Shown: positions 1 to 8,566 of the stretch, piece after piece
Numbering within the stretch: position 1 is the first letter of the stretch
How the letters are laid out: every line of letters starts with the position of its first letter
Assembly: GCF_025354435.1 (NCBI RefSeq)
Contig: NZ_JANXMU010000010.1
Coordinates: 19,645-83,644, forward strand
Reading direction: 5' to 3'
DNA length: 64,000 nt
Source: Rhodoferax sp.
GTDB lineage: Bacteria > Pseudomonadota > Gammaproteobacteria > Burkholderiales > Burkholderiaceae_C
Notes under the pieces: generated by a model
The model's database searches: none
What the model saw: only the letters and a program-made list of their open reading frames with translations
What the model was told of the DNA's origin: nothing
Translations under genes and position numbers: made by a program

Positions 1-909
1 CGGTATGGCGACCTCACGTTGCCCCTGTGGCTGCAGGATGTGATCCAGGCTTGGTTGATTGTGCCGCTGACGGCGGGCGGTGAGTTGATCGGTTTTGTCG
101 TCTTGGCCCGCGCCCGTACCAATATCGACGTGAACTGGGAGGTGAACGATTTGCTCAAAACGGCTGGCCGCCAGGCGGCGAGCTATTTGGCGCAGATGCG
201 GGCAACAGAGGCCTTGCTGGAGGGTCGCAAGTTTGATGCTTTCAATCGCATGTCAGCTTTTGTCGTGCACGATCTTAAAAACATCGTGACGCAGCTGTCG
301 CTGATGCTCAAAAACGCCAAGCGCTTGCATGCCAACCCAGAGTTTCAACAAGACATGCTCATGACTGTGGAAAATTCGTTAGACAGAATGCGCCAGCTCA
401 TGCTGCAATTGCGAGAGGGTGCAACTCCTCCTGGTACGGCGGTGGGGGTGGATCTGGGAACCATCGTGCAACGCATTTCGCTTGTGGCATCCAAACGTGG
501 CCGCCACCTGGACGTGACGCTGGTTGAGAGAATTGTCACGCGTGGCCATGAGGAGCGCCTTGAGCGGATCATCGGACACATTGTGCAAAATGCCTTTGAC
601 GCGACCGATCCTTCTGGGCGCGTATGGCTCAAGCTCGACCGTTTCAATGGACAAGCCCGGGTGGAGATCGGTGATACCGGGCACGGTATGAGCGAAGAAT
701 TTGTCCAGGAACGCCTTTTCAAACCGTTTCAAACAACCAAGCAAGCCGGTATGGGCATCGGTGCCTATGAAAGCTTTCAGTACGTGCAGGAATTAGGAGG
801 CAAGATTTTGGTGAATAGTGCGCTAAACGAAGGAACGCTGGTGACGCTTTTATTGCCTTTGTTTGAGGTCCACCAGGACTCAGATCTCCACGTATTGGGG
901 ACATCATGA
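1..909 (+). CDS. prsK: PEP-CTERM system sensor histidine kinase PrsK (5' end outside window)
   Basis: C-terminal ~302 residues of a sensor kinase; the frame is open from base 1, so the true start lies upstream. Visible are the end of a GAF-like region, the dimerisation/phosphoacceptor helix with HDLKN (His about residue 90 of the fragment), and the HATPase_c domain with N-box (IVQNAFDATD), G1 (GDTGHGM) and G2 (GMGIGAY) motifs. The 3' end overlaps the next gene by ATGA, so the two are translationally coupled. The following sigma-54-type regulator and large TPR lipoprotein identify the trio as prsK-prsR-prsT of XrtA (exosortase) loci. In that family PrsK is an inner-membrane kinase thought to control exopolysaccharide/PEP-CTERM genes; that role is inferred here from the family. 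The membrane part is not in the window. Confidence 0.88.
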   Translation, partial: RYGDLTLPLWLQDVIQAWLIVPLTAGGELIGFVVLARARTNIDVNWEVNDLLKTAGRQAASYLAQMRATEALLEGRKFDAFNRMSAFVVHDLKNIVTQLSLMLKNAKRLHANPEFQQDMLMTVENSLDRMRQLMLQLREGATPPGTAVGVDLGTIVQRISLVASKRGRHLDVTLVERIVTRGHEERLERIIGHIVQNAFDATDPSGRVWLKLDRFNGQARVEIGDTGHGMSEEFVQERLFKPFQTTKQAGMGIGAYESFQYVQELGGKILVNSALNEGTLVTLLLPLFEVHQDSDLHVLGTS

Positions 910-2267
910 GTTCTGATGCTGCGCGATCACTTTTGATCGTAGAAGATGATTTGGCTTTGCAAAAGCAAATCAAATGGTCCGTCGACAAATTTGACTCGGT
1001 CACCGCACAGGACCGCGACAGTGCCATGGTGCAACTGCGCCGACACAGTCCGGCCGTAGTCACCATGGATCTGGGCCTGCCACCCGATGCAGACGGGGTT
1101 TCCGAAGGTTTTCGCTTGCTGGAGCAAATTCTCACCGTTGAGCCAGACACCAAAGTTATTGTGCTGACGGGGCAGAACGACCAAGCCAACGCATTGCGTG
1201 CAGTGGCGTTGGGAGCCTATGATTTTTTTGCAAAACCTTTTGAGCCCGATCTGCTAAATCTGACGATCGAACGTGCCTTCCGGATGTTCGAGCTGCAAAA
1301 GGAAAACCGGCGACTGCAGTCCATGTACCAGCCGGATGCATTGACGGGCTTGATCACCCGCGATCCCGAGATGCTGCGCGTATGCCGAACCATTGAAAAA
1401 GTCGCTAACACCACGGCCACTGTCATGCTTCTGGGCGAGAGTGGTACCGGTAAAGAGGTTTTGGCACGGGGACTGCATCAAGCATCTTCACGTAAAAATG
1501 AGAAATTTGTAGCAATTAACTGCGCCGCCATCCCTGAAAACTTATTGGAAAGCGAGTTGTTCGGGTACGAAAAAGGCGCATTCACCGGAGCGGCTAAAAC
1601 GACTCTCGGAAAGATTGAACTCGCCAATGGCGGCACCTTGATGCTTGACGAAATTGGCGATTTGCCTTTTTCGCTGCAAGCAAAGTTGCTTCGGTTTATT
1701 CAAGAGCGCACCATTGAACGCGTAGGTGGGCGCCAAGAGATTCCAGTAGATGTACGGATCGTCTGCGCTACCCACCAAGACTTGAAGGCGCTGAGTAAAG
1801 AGAGCCGTTTTCGCGAAGATTTGTATTACCGATTAGCAGAAATCGTTATCAATATCCCACCATTGCGTGCACGTAAGGGAGATGCGGCCTTGCTGGCATT
1901 TGCGTTCGTGCGGCGTTTTGCCCGAGAGCAAAATAGAGGCTCTTTGAATCTCAGCGAAGAAAGTGTGCGTTTAATTGAACATCACAACTGGCCAGGAAAT
2001 ATCCGTGAGCTGGAAAATTGCATTAAACGGGCCGTTATTATGTCCGATAGCAATCAAATTTTGCCAGAAGATGTCGGTTTGGATTCGCCATCGTCAGAAA
2101 TATCGGATAAATCATTGGACTTAAGATCTGTCCGTGATGCTGCAGAAAAAAGTGCCATCATCGCTGCCTTGGGTCGTGTAAATGGAAATATCGTCAAGGC
2201 TGCAGAGCTACTGGGCGTCAGTCGCCCAACGCTGTACGATTTGATGCACCGCCTTGGTTTAAAGTAA
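906..2267 (+). CDS. prsR: PEP-CTERM-box sigma-54-dependent response regulator PrsR
   Basis: 453-residue NtrC-type activator. Receiver domain at residues 1-120 with phosphoacceptor Asp55 (TMDLGLP) and the conserved Lys in AKPFEP; sigma-54 AAA+ domain at about 150-380 with Walker A GESGTGKE (about 176-183), the sigma-54 contact loop GAFTGA (about 224-229) and Walker B LMLDEIGD; a Fis-type helix-turn-helix at about 410-453 (GVSRPTLYDLM). All elements needed for phosphorylation-dependent activation of sigma-54 promoters are intact. Its start overlaps the prsK stop, giving a classic kinase/regulator pair. In the family PrsR activates genes preceded by a PEP-CTERM box; I found no convincing -24/-12 promoter in the window, so its targets are probably further left. 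Confidence 0.93.
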   Translation: MSSDAARSLLIVEDDLALQKQIKWSVDKFDSVTAQDRDSAMVQLRRHSPAVVTMDLGLPPDADGVSEGFRLLEQILTVEPDTKVIVLTGQNDQANALRAVALGAYDFFAKPFEPDLLNLTIERAFRMFELQKENRRLQSMYQPDALTGLITRDPEMLRVCRTIEKVANTTATVMLLGESGTGKEVLARGLHQASSRKNEKFVAINCAAIPENLLESELFGYEKGAFTGAAKTTLGKIELANGGTLMLDEIGDLPFSLQAKLLRFIQERTIERVGGRQEIPVDVRIVCATHQDLKALSKESRFREDLYYRLAEIVINIPPLRARKGDAALLAFAFVRRFAREQNRGSLNLSEESVRLIEHHNWPGNIRELENCIKRAVIMSDSNQILPEDVGLDSPSSEISDKSLDLRSVRDAAEKSAIIAALGRVNGNIVKAAELLGVSRPTLYDLMHRLGLK

Positions 2268-2291
2268 TCCATTTTTTACTTTGAGAAATAA

Positions 2292-5066
2292 ATGAAAAAA
2301 AATATTTTTATACGTAATCTGGCCCCAGCACTTATTGTTGCAGGTATTTTGTCTGGGTGCGGCGATGAGAAGCCAGAAGTTTTAATTGCGGCCGCTAAAA
2401 CAAGCTTGGCGAAAAATGATCAAAAAAATGCCATTATTCAGATAAAGAATGCATTGCAGGCCGACCCCAATCTCCCAGAAGCCAGATTTTTACTAGGCTC
2501 TGCATTGTTAAATAGTGGAGATCCGGTAGCGGCAGAAATAGAGTTCGATAAATCACGTCGTTTGAAGTATTCGGATGATCTGCTAGTGCCACAAATGGTG
2601 CAATCGTTGCTTTTGCAAGGAAAATTTAAGAAAATTACGGATGAATTTTCAAAAGTTGAATTGCAATCAAACGCTTCTAAAGCAAGCCTGCAAATATCTT
2701 TAAGCAAAGCTTATGCAGGCCAAAACATGGCAGATTTGTCGCAGACTGCACTAACTACTGCGCTCTCTTATGAACCGGAAAATGCCGATGCGTTAATTAT
2801 GAAGGCGCGTAGTTTTGCGGCCAAAAATGATTTTCCTGCAGCGTTGTCATTGATCGATACGGTGATTGCTAAAAATCCGAGTAATCCTGATGCTCAAAAA
2901 ATGAAGGGCGACATTCTTTTATATGGAAAAAAAGATTTGGATGCCGCATTACTGTCTTATAAAAAATCTGTCGAAGTAAAAAGCGATTATATCCAAGGTT
3001 ATTCTGGAATATTGACCATATTGTTCCAGCAAAATAAGTTGGAAGATGCCCAAAAAGAATTGGACGCTTTAAAGAAAATTGCAGATAGAAGTCCGCAAAC
3101 AAAGTATTTTGAGGTTCAGTTGGCGTACCAAAAGAAGGACTTTTTGAATGCGAGAACTTTAGCCCAGCAACTCCTTAAAATGTCGTCCGATAATCCGGTT
3201 GGGTTACAGTCTGCAGGACTTATTGAATTTCAATTAAATTCTTTTATACAGGCTGAAATTTACCTTAGTAAAGCTATTTCTTTAAACCCTGGGTTATCAG
3301 TTGCCCGTAGGTTGCTAGTAATGACCTATTTGCGTATGGGACAACCAGACAAGGCGCTCGCAACCTTGACTCCTGGGTTGGTCCAGGAGCCTGTAGACAC
3401 GGCTTTGTATTCGATTGCAGGCGAGGTTTTTCTGCAAAATGGGGATGTTAAAAAAGCAGGTGAATATTTTTCAAAGGCATCAAAGCTGGATCCTAAAGAT
3501 GGAAGAAAGCGTACGTCATTGGCTTTAGTTCATATGATCAGTGGTGATACGGCATCTGCTTTCAATGAGTTAGACGATATTGCATCATCAGACCAAGGTA
3601 TATCGGCAAATCTCGCGCTCATAAGTGCCCATTTGCGTCGAAAAGAGTTTGATCAAGCACTCAAAGCTATTGATGACATGGAGAAGAAACAGCCAGATAA
3701 TCCTTTGGTATTTAATCTTCGTGGGAAAATTCAAATATCAAAAAATGATTTCGTAAATGCGCGGAAGAATTTTGAAAAAGCGGTGGTTATAAATCCTACT
3801 TATTTTCCAGCTATTTCAAGCCTCGCTGCGCTAGATGTTTTTGAGAAAAAGCCGGAAGATGCGAAAAAAAGATTCGAAGATGTATTGGTGAAGGAGCCTA
3901 AAAATAACCAAGTCCTATTAGGTTTGGCCGAATTAAAGGCCCGCACAGGAGGCACAAAAGAAGAGATTGCGGAGTCTATTAACAGGGCGATAACAGCCAA
4001 TCCATCGGAGGCAATGCCCCGAATTTTGTTAGTTGATTTTTATTTGCGTAACAAAGATAATAAATCTGCTTTCTCTGCGGCGCAAAGTGCGGCGACTGTA
4101 CTGCCTAATAGTCTAGAGGTTTTGGACGCACTAGGGCGTGCGCAGTTGGCTATGGGTGATACTAATCAGGCTATTTCTTCTTATACAAAGCTTGTCAGTT
4201 TGCAGCCCCAGTCGGTTCAACCTTTGATGCGACTGGCAAGTGCTAATTTGGCTGCAAAAAATACAGTTGCTGCCGAGCAAAATCTCAATAAAGCTTTGGA
4301 ATTAAAACCTGATCTGCTGGAGGCGCAGACAAACTTAATTCTTTTGGATATTTCTTCTGAAAAATACCAAAATGCGGTTGAGATCACGCGCTCTATACAA
4401 AAACAAAGGCCTAAAGAGGTAGTAGGCTATATTTTGGAGGGCGATGTCAATGTCGCGCAAAAGAAGTGGGATGATGCTCTGGCTGCCTATCGCATGGGAC
4501 TGAAGCAGACGACTTCGCTTGAGCCGGCATCTAAAATATATTCAGTTTTAAATGCTCAAAACAACAAAGTCGAGGCAGATAAATTCTCGGCTGCTTGGCT
4601 GAAGGAACATCCAAAAGACATCTCATTTATTTCGTATATAGCCGATACAGCATTAGTCAAAAAAGACTTTATTGGTGCCGAGAAGCTCTATGGTAGTATC
4701 ATTCAAATCCAGCCGGAAAATGCTGTTGCATACAATAATCTGGCCTGGATAGTGGGGCAGCTCAAAAAAGACGGTGCCATTGCTTATTCAGAAAAAGCCA
4801 ACATGTTGGCACCTAATCAACCTGCCTTCATGGATACCTTGGCTGCGTTGTTGGCTGATAAAGGTGATTACGTTAAATCTATCGAGTTGCAAAATAAAGT
4901 CATTTCGTTGCAGCCGGAAAATCTTTTGTTTAAATTAAATTTGGCAAAAATTTATATAAAATCTGGTGATAAGAGTAAGGCGAAGCCGTTATTGACCGAA
5001 TTGGCTAAATTGGGCGATAAGTTTGCAGCACATGCTGAAGTCGATGCTGCATTAAAAAGTTTGTAG
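2292..5066 (+). CDS. prsT: XrtA/PEP-CTERM system TPR-repeat lipoprotein PrsT
   Basis: 924 residues. The N-terminus is a lipoprotein signal with lipobox LSGC and lipidated Cys23; the rest is a long array of tetratricopeptide repeats (recurrent A-x-LG and P-N/D-N patterns such as NPTYFPAISSLA and QPENAVAYNNLAW). Length and architecture match PrsT, the TPR protein that follows prsK-prsR in exosortase A loci, where it probably scaffolds the polysaccharide export or PEP-CTERM machinery in the periplasm. It starts 24 bp after prsR and is probably co-transcribed. Base composition is strikingly AT-rich compared with the GC-rich surroundings, with many AAA, AAT and ATT codons. Exact function is not experimentally settled for the family. 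Confidence 0.92.
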   Translation: MKKNIFIRNLAPALIVAGILSGCGDEKPEVLIAAAKTSLAKNDQKNAIIQIKNALQADPNLPEARFLLGSALLNSGDPVAAEIEFDKSRRLKYSDDLLVPQMVQSLLLQGKFKKITDEFSKVELQSNASKASLQISLSKAYAGQNMADLSQTALTTALSYEPENADALIMKARSFAAKNDFPAALSLIDTVIAKNPSNPDAQKMKGDILLYGKKDLDAALLSYKKSVEVKSDYIQGYSGILTILFQQNKLEDAQKELDALKKIADRSPQTKYFEVQLAYQKKDFLNARTLAQQLLKMSSDNPVGLQSAGLIEFQLNSFIQAEIYLSKAISLNPGLSVARRLLVMTYLRMGQPDKALATLTPGLVQEPVDTALYSIAGEVFLQNGDVKKAGEYFSKASKLDPKDGRKRTSLALVHMISGDTASAFNELDDIASSDQGISANLALISAHLRRKEFDQALKAIDDMEKKQPDNPLVFNLRGKIQISKNDFVNARKNFEKAVVINPTYFPAISSLAALDVFEKKPEDAKKRFEDVLVKEPKNNQVLLGLAELKARTGGTKEEIAESINRAITANPSEAMPRILLVDFYLRNKDNKSAFSAAQSAATVLPNSLEVLDALGRAQLAMGDTNQAISSYTKLVSLQPQSVQPLMRLASANLAAKNTVAAEQNLNKALELKPDLLEAQTNLILLDISSEKYQNAVEITRSIQKQRPKEVVGYILEGDVNVAQKKWDDALAAYRMGLKQTTSLEPASKIYSVLNAQNNKVEADKFSAAWLKEHPKDISFISYIADTALVKKDFIGAEKLYGSIIQIQPENAVAYNNLAWIVGQLKKDGAIAYSEKANMLAPNQPAFMDTLAALLADKGDYVKSIELQNKVISLQPENLLFKLNLAKIYIKSGDKSKAKPLLTELAKLGDKFAAHAEVDAALKSL

Positions 5067-5104
5067 CATTTTAAATATATTGCCAATGATTGGGAGGTGA
5101 TGTA

Positions 5105-5881
5105 GTGAATAAGTTCTCTATCCAATGGCTGTGTCTATTGGGGTTATTTATTGCACCCTGTAATCTGGCACATGCTGATCTTGCAGACACGATTTCTAAA
5201 GTAAAGCCCTCGATTCTCATTGTGGGTTATTACAAAAGCACCAATAGCCCCCGGTTTGCCTTGCGTGGGTCGGGTTTTGTGGCTATTGGCGGTAACATGG
5301 GTGTCACCAACGCCCATGTTTTGTTTGGTCCTTCTGAAGACAGTACTGGCTTTGATTTGGTGGTGCAGGTGCGTGGCCCGAAAGGCGAGTTGCAGATGCG
5401 GCAGGCCACGGTACTGGAGCAGGACCGTTTACACGACTTGGCACTGCTTCGTTTTGCGGGGGAGCCCGTGCCTTTTCTGGCCTTGCGTGACTCCAATACC
5501 GTGCGTGAAGGGCAATCGGTCGCGCTGATGGGTTTTCCGATTGGTGGCGCGCTCGGTTTTTCGCCAGTGACGCACCGCGCAATGATTTCGTCCATTACCC
5601 CAATTGTTCTGCCTGCGGCCACCGGGCAGTTGCTGACGGAAAAGTCGATTCGCAGCATTCGGGATGGCAGTTTCGACATTTTTCAACTCGATGGCACCGC
5701 CTATCCGGGCAACAGCGGTGGGCCTTTGTTTGATGTCGAATCCGGTGAGGTGGTGGGCATTGTGAATATGGTGTTCGTGAAGAGCACCAAAGAGTCAGCC
5801 ATCAGCCAACCCTCCGGTATTTCTTACGCTATTCCTTCCAATTACATCCAGCAACTGGTGCAGCGGCAAAAGGCCAACTGA
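5105..5881 (+). CDS. secreted trypsin-like (S1) serine protease
   Basis: 258 residues from the GTG at 5105, which is preceded by a strong GGGAGGTGAT ribosome-binding site; an upstream in-frame TTG at 5090 would overlap that site and is rejected. Residues 1-24 form a Sec signal peptide (cleavage after LAHA). The catalytic triad is complete: His71 (TNAHV), Asp111 (LHDLALL) and Ser about 204 (GNSGGPLFD). There is no PDZ domain, so it resembles a short HtrA/trypsin-like peptidase acting in the periplasm or outside the cell. It lies 38 bp after prsT on the same strand and may belong to the PEP-CTERM locus. The substrate is unknown; the next gene is convergent, so any operon ends here. Confidence 0.85.
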   Translation: MNKFSIQWLCLLGLFIAPCNLAHADLADTISKVKPSILIVGYYKSTNSPRFALRGSGFVAIGGNMGVTNAHVLFGPSEDSTGFDLVVQVRGPKGELQMRQATVLEQDRLHDLALLRFAGEPVPFLALRDSNTVREGQSVALMGFPIGGALGFSPVTHRAMISSITPIVLPAATGQLLTEKSIRSIRDGSFDIFQLDGTAYPGNSGGPLFDVESGEVVGIVNMVFVKSTKESAISQPSGISYAIPSNYIQQLVQRQKAN

Positions 5882-5899
5882 GACCCTTGCCTTTCGACC

Positions 5900-6895
5900 T
5901 TACTGCATGAAGCCCATGCGGCCTTTGTGTTGGCTGGCTTTGGGTAGGTCTTCTACCCGCACGGTATCGCGGCCATCCAGTCGGGCATTGCCAAAACTGG
6001 TCATCAATGCCCTGCGCATTTCACGTGGGGCCATTTCGGCCAAGGCATCTTGTAAATCACTGTGTGGATCGGGTTCAAAGCGCTCGCCCCAGCCGTGTTC
6101 GGCCCGGATGGACTGGTAGAGGTTGCGGGCAATCTGGCGCGCAGCCTCGGGGGAGGGCGGCTCGATTTCAAACACGTTCATGCGGTTCAGAATCGGCTCG
6201 GGGATACCACGCGGGTCGTTCGCTGTGGTGATCCAGATCACCTGGCTGGCATCGATGGCGACTTCGGCAAACTCGTCCATAAAGTTCTGGGCCGTATCCT
6301 GCTCCAGCAGGCTGTACAGGGCGCCCAGCGGGTCGTACTGGGCATCAGCGCTGGCTTTGTCGATCTCGTCCACCACGATGACTGGGTTAGCGTATTCGCC
6401 GTCGATCAGCGCTTCAAACACCTTGCCGGGCTTGGCACCTTTCCATTGCGAAGATGAGCCTGATACCAGCCAGCCTGCGGTCATGGAGCTCATGGGGACC
6501 AGGCTCATGCCGGTACCCAGCAGGTCAGCCAGCTTCTTGGCGAAATGGGTTTTGCCGATGCCGGGTAGGCCCAACAGCAGGATGGGGGTGACTTCCAGGC
6601 CGTCGCGGCTGTCCTGGCTCATGGCGACGTGGCGTTTCACGTCGTCTAGTACTTCGGTGAAGTTGGGCAGGGCTTGGTACAAGGCCGACATCTCAGGGAT
6701 ACCCGAGGGTTTGACCTGGAAGCGGTCAGGGCCGCGCTCCAGCATGCGCTCGTAGGTGCTGCGCAGGTTTTCGTGCTCTCGGCTGGGCAGTTTGGCGAGT
6801 TTGCGCTCCACATCGTGGGGCTGGAACACACTGCGCACGCTGGCTACGGGCAGTTGGAACGAGGATGCATGAGGAACGAGGCTGCGAGATTCCAT
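5900..6895 (-). CDS. Lon-like AAA+ ATPase without protease domain
   Basis: 331 residues. Walker A GLPGIGKTH, Walker B VIVVDEIDK, a sensor-1-like ITTAND and an arginine-containing LNRM motif define an AAA+ module. The order of motifs (pore region GSSSQWKGAKPGKV, then DEIDK, DPLGALYSLLEQD, ITTANDPRGIPEPILNRM) resembles the ATPase domain of Lon. The Lon N-terminal domain and the C-terminal Ser-Lys protease domain are absent. It may remodel or unfold a protein partner rather than degrade it. A good ribosome-binding site (AGGAG, 6 nt spacing) supports the ATG at 6895. It is convergent with the protease gene (18 bp gap) and follows grxD on the same strand after about 160 bp. The partner is unknown. 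Confidence 0.8.
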   Translation of the reverse strand: MESRSLVPHASSFQLPVASVRSVFQPHDVERKLAKLPSREHENLRSTYERMLERGPDRFQVKPSGIPEMSALYQALPNFTEVLDDVKRHVAMSQDSRDGLEVTPILLLGLPGIGKTHFAKKLADLLGTGMSLVPMSSMTAGWLVSGSSSQWKGAKPGKVFEALIDGEYANPVIVVDEIDKASADAQYDPLGALYSLLEQDTAQNFMDEFAEVAIDASQVIWITTANDPRGIPEPILNRMNVFEIEPPSPEAARQIARNLYQSIRAEHGWGERFEPDPHSDLQDALAEMAPREMRRALMTSFGNARLDGRDTVRVEDLPKASQHKGRMGFMQ

Positions 6896-7022
6896 CGATT
6901 ACTCCTGGTTACAGACACAGCTTCATTTCAGCATAAGCCATGCCAGCGTACCAGAGTCCAAGATGCGCAATAGTGCCGCTTGTTCCGCCTATTTGCGCGT
7001 TGTGGACATGCCACCACAGGGC

Positions 7023-7046
7023 GCGACGCACAAAACCGTGCGTTGC
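7023..7046 (-). terminator. possible stem-loop downstream of grxD
   Basis: GCGACGCAC and GTGCGTTGC (one mismatch) flank a 6-nt loop just past the grxD stop. No T-tract follows on the minus strand, so this is at best a weak terminator or mRNA-end hairpin for the hemA-grxD cluster. Confidence 0.3.
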
Positions 7047-7056
7047 CGGTTGGGTA

Positions 7057-7383
7057 TCAGGCGGGTGTGGAGCCCAGCACCTGGTGCAGTTCGCCGGATT
7101 CGTACATTTCCATCATGATGTCTGAGCCGCCTACGAACTCGCCCTTCACGTAGAGCTGTGGAATGGTGGGCCACTGGCTGTATTCCTTGATGCCCTGGCG
7201 CACTTCGTCGTCTTCCAGCACGTTGACGGTTTTGACGGTCTTGGTGTCCACGCCGCAAGCCTTGAGCAACTGGATGGCGCGGCCGGAAAAGCCGCACTGG
7301 GGGAAGCTGGCATTGCCTTTCATAAACAGCACCACGTCGTTGGATTTGACCAGTGCATCAATGCGTTGTTGTGTGTCGCTCAT
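7057..7383 (-). CDS. grxD: monothiol glutaredoxin Grx4/GrxD
   Basis: 108 residues, the usual size of class II monothiol glutaredoxins. It has the diagnostic CGFS active site at residues 30-33 (preceded by PQ), the cis-Pro loop WPTIPQLY and the GGSDIM glutathione-binding motif. Such proteins bind a glutathione-ligated [2Fe-2S] cluster and pass it to acceptors in Fe-S cluster assembly and iron sensing. The ATG at 7383 has an AAGGAGT ribosome-binding site; the TTG one codon upstream is not needed. It is the last gene of the same-strand set hemA-prfA-prmC-grxD, 168 bp after prmC; that gap holds a copy of the dispersed repeat. Confidence 0.95.
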   Translation of the reverse strand: MSDTQQRIDALVKSNDVVLFMKGNASFPQCGFSGRAIQLLKACGVDTKTVKTVNVLEDDEVRQGIKEYSQWPTIPQLYVKGEFVGGSDIMMEMYESGELHQVLGSTPA

Positions 7384-7492
7384 CAAAAGACTCCTTGAAA
7401 ATCAAACCACTATTATTTCACTTAGCTCGCCGTGGCAGGAGGCGGGCGGTGTTGTGTCCCCGTTTAGGCTAAGGACGCACAGTTTGTAAGGT

Positions 7493-7541
7493 GCTATTAA
7501 TTTAATAGCTTTATACGTATGTGCTATATGCGCTAGAGGCC
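7493..7541 (+). repeat. dispersed palindromic repeat, copy 1
   Basis: Starts with the near-palindrome GCTATTAATTTAATAGC and ends GCGCTAGAGGCC. It sits 10 bp beyond the prmC stop codon, between prmC and grxD. Shares ATACGTAT with the copy near 50640. Confidence 0.7.
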
Positions 7542-7551
7542 TAAAACATAC

Positions 7552-8556
7552 TTAATTTACTTGTCCGCCGGTGCAGCGTGCGATACCGGCCAAGTCGGGC
7601 CGGGATTGCACCTGCGTAAAGCCGGCCTGCTCCAGGAGCGCCATCACCGCCGGGGCTTGGTCGTAGCCATGCTCCAGCAGCAACCAGCCTTGGGGCCGCA
7701 GATGCGCCGGGGCTTGGGCAACGATCTGGCGGATGTCGTCCAGCCCGTCGGGGCCTGCGGTCAGCGCGCTGCGCGGCTCGAAAGCCAGGGCGGGCAGATG
7801 CGGGTCAGCATCGGTGATGTAGGGCGGGTTAGAGACGACCAGGTCGAATGTGCCAGCCACCTCTGCCAGCCACGAGCTTTGGAGGAAGGCTACCGGCAGC
7901 GCTAGCCGTGCCGCATTGGCTTTGGCTACGGCGAGTGCATCGGCGCTGTTGTCGACCGCGGTGACCTGTGCGTCGGGCCGGGCCTTCTGGAGGGCCAGGG
8001 CGATGGCTCCGCTGCCGGTGCCGAGGTCGATCACCTGCGGGGCCGTTTTTCCCGCCAATAGTTCCAGCGCCCAGTCCACCAGGGTTTCGGTATCGGGCCG
8101 GGGGTCGAGCACGCGGGCATCGACCCGCAGGTCCAGGCCGTAGAACTCGCGCTGGCCGGTGATGTAGGCCACGGGCTCACCGCCACGGCGGCGGGTGCAG
8201 GCGGTGCCAAAGGCTTCGGCCTGCACCGGCTTCAGGGCATCCTGTCCATGGGCCAGCAGCCAGGCGGCATCCAGCGGGTTTTTACCCAGGGCGTGCAGCA
8301 GCAGCATGCGGGCATCCAGCTTGTCGATGCCGTGCTTTTGCGCGCCCAACAGGGCCACTTGCAAGGTGCTGGCCTCATCGCTGTACACCGATGCGATGGG
8401 ACGGGCCGCAGCGCGTGCTTGTTTGCCCAGGCCGGGGTGCACGGGGCGTGGGGCCATGCGCTTGGCGGTTTTTTCCTTCGCCTCCTTGAGGGACTTGCTG
8501 GACACTTGGCCGTAGCCGGCTTTGGGCTTGGGGCCTTTGTTGATGGAGCGTGCCAT
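7552..8556 (-). CDS. prmC: release factor glutamine N5-methyltransferase PrmC (HemK) with N-terminal extension
   Basis: 334 residues. The class I SAM-dependent methyltransferase core shows VIDLGTGSGAIALAL (SAM loop), VTAVD, and the NPPY catalytic motif (VVSNPPYITDADPHL) that methylates the Gln of the GGQ motif in RF1/RF2. The helical substrate-binding region (LDARMLLLHALGKNPLDAAWLLAHG) precedes it. It lies 10 bp after prfA, its substrate gene. The ATG at 8556 has an AAAAGGA site 5 nt upstream, so translation appears to include a very basic, Lys/Arg/Pro-rich N-terminal stretch of about 50 residues that typical PrmC (about 280 residues) lacks. A GTG near residue 54 would give a standard-length protein but has no clear ribosome-binding site. 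Confidence 0.93.
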   Translation of the reverse strand: MARSINKGPKPKAGYGQVSSKSLKEAKEKTAKRMAPRPVHPGLGKQARAAARPIASVYSDEASTLQVALLGAQKHGIDKLDARMLLLHALGKNPLDAAWLLAHGQDALKPVQAEAFGTACTRRRGGEPVAYITGQREFYGLDLRVDARVLDPRPDTETLVDWALELLAGKTAPQVIDLGTGSGAIALALQKARPDAQVTAVDNSADALAVAKANAARLALPVAFLQSSWLAEVAGTFDLVVSNPPYITDADPHLPALAFEPRSALTAGPDGLDDIRQIVAQAPAHLRPQGWLLLEHGYDQAPAVMALLEQAGFTQVQSRPDLAGIARCTGGQVN

Positions 8557-8566
8557 GGGGTTCCTT

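Noticed and set aside
5166..5190. Sigma-54-like TGGCAC...TTGC
   Set aside because: Spacing is too long and it lies within the protease coding region.
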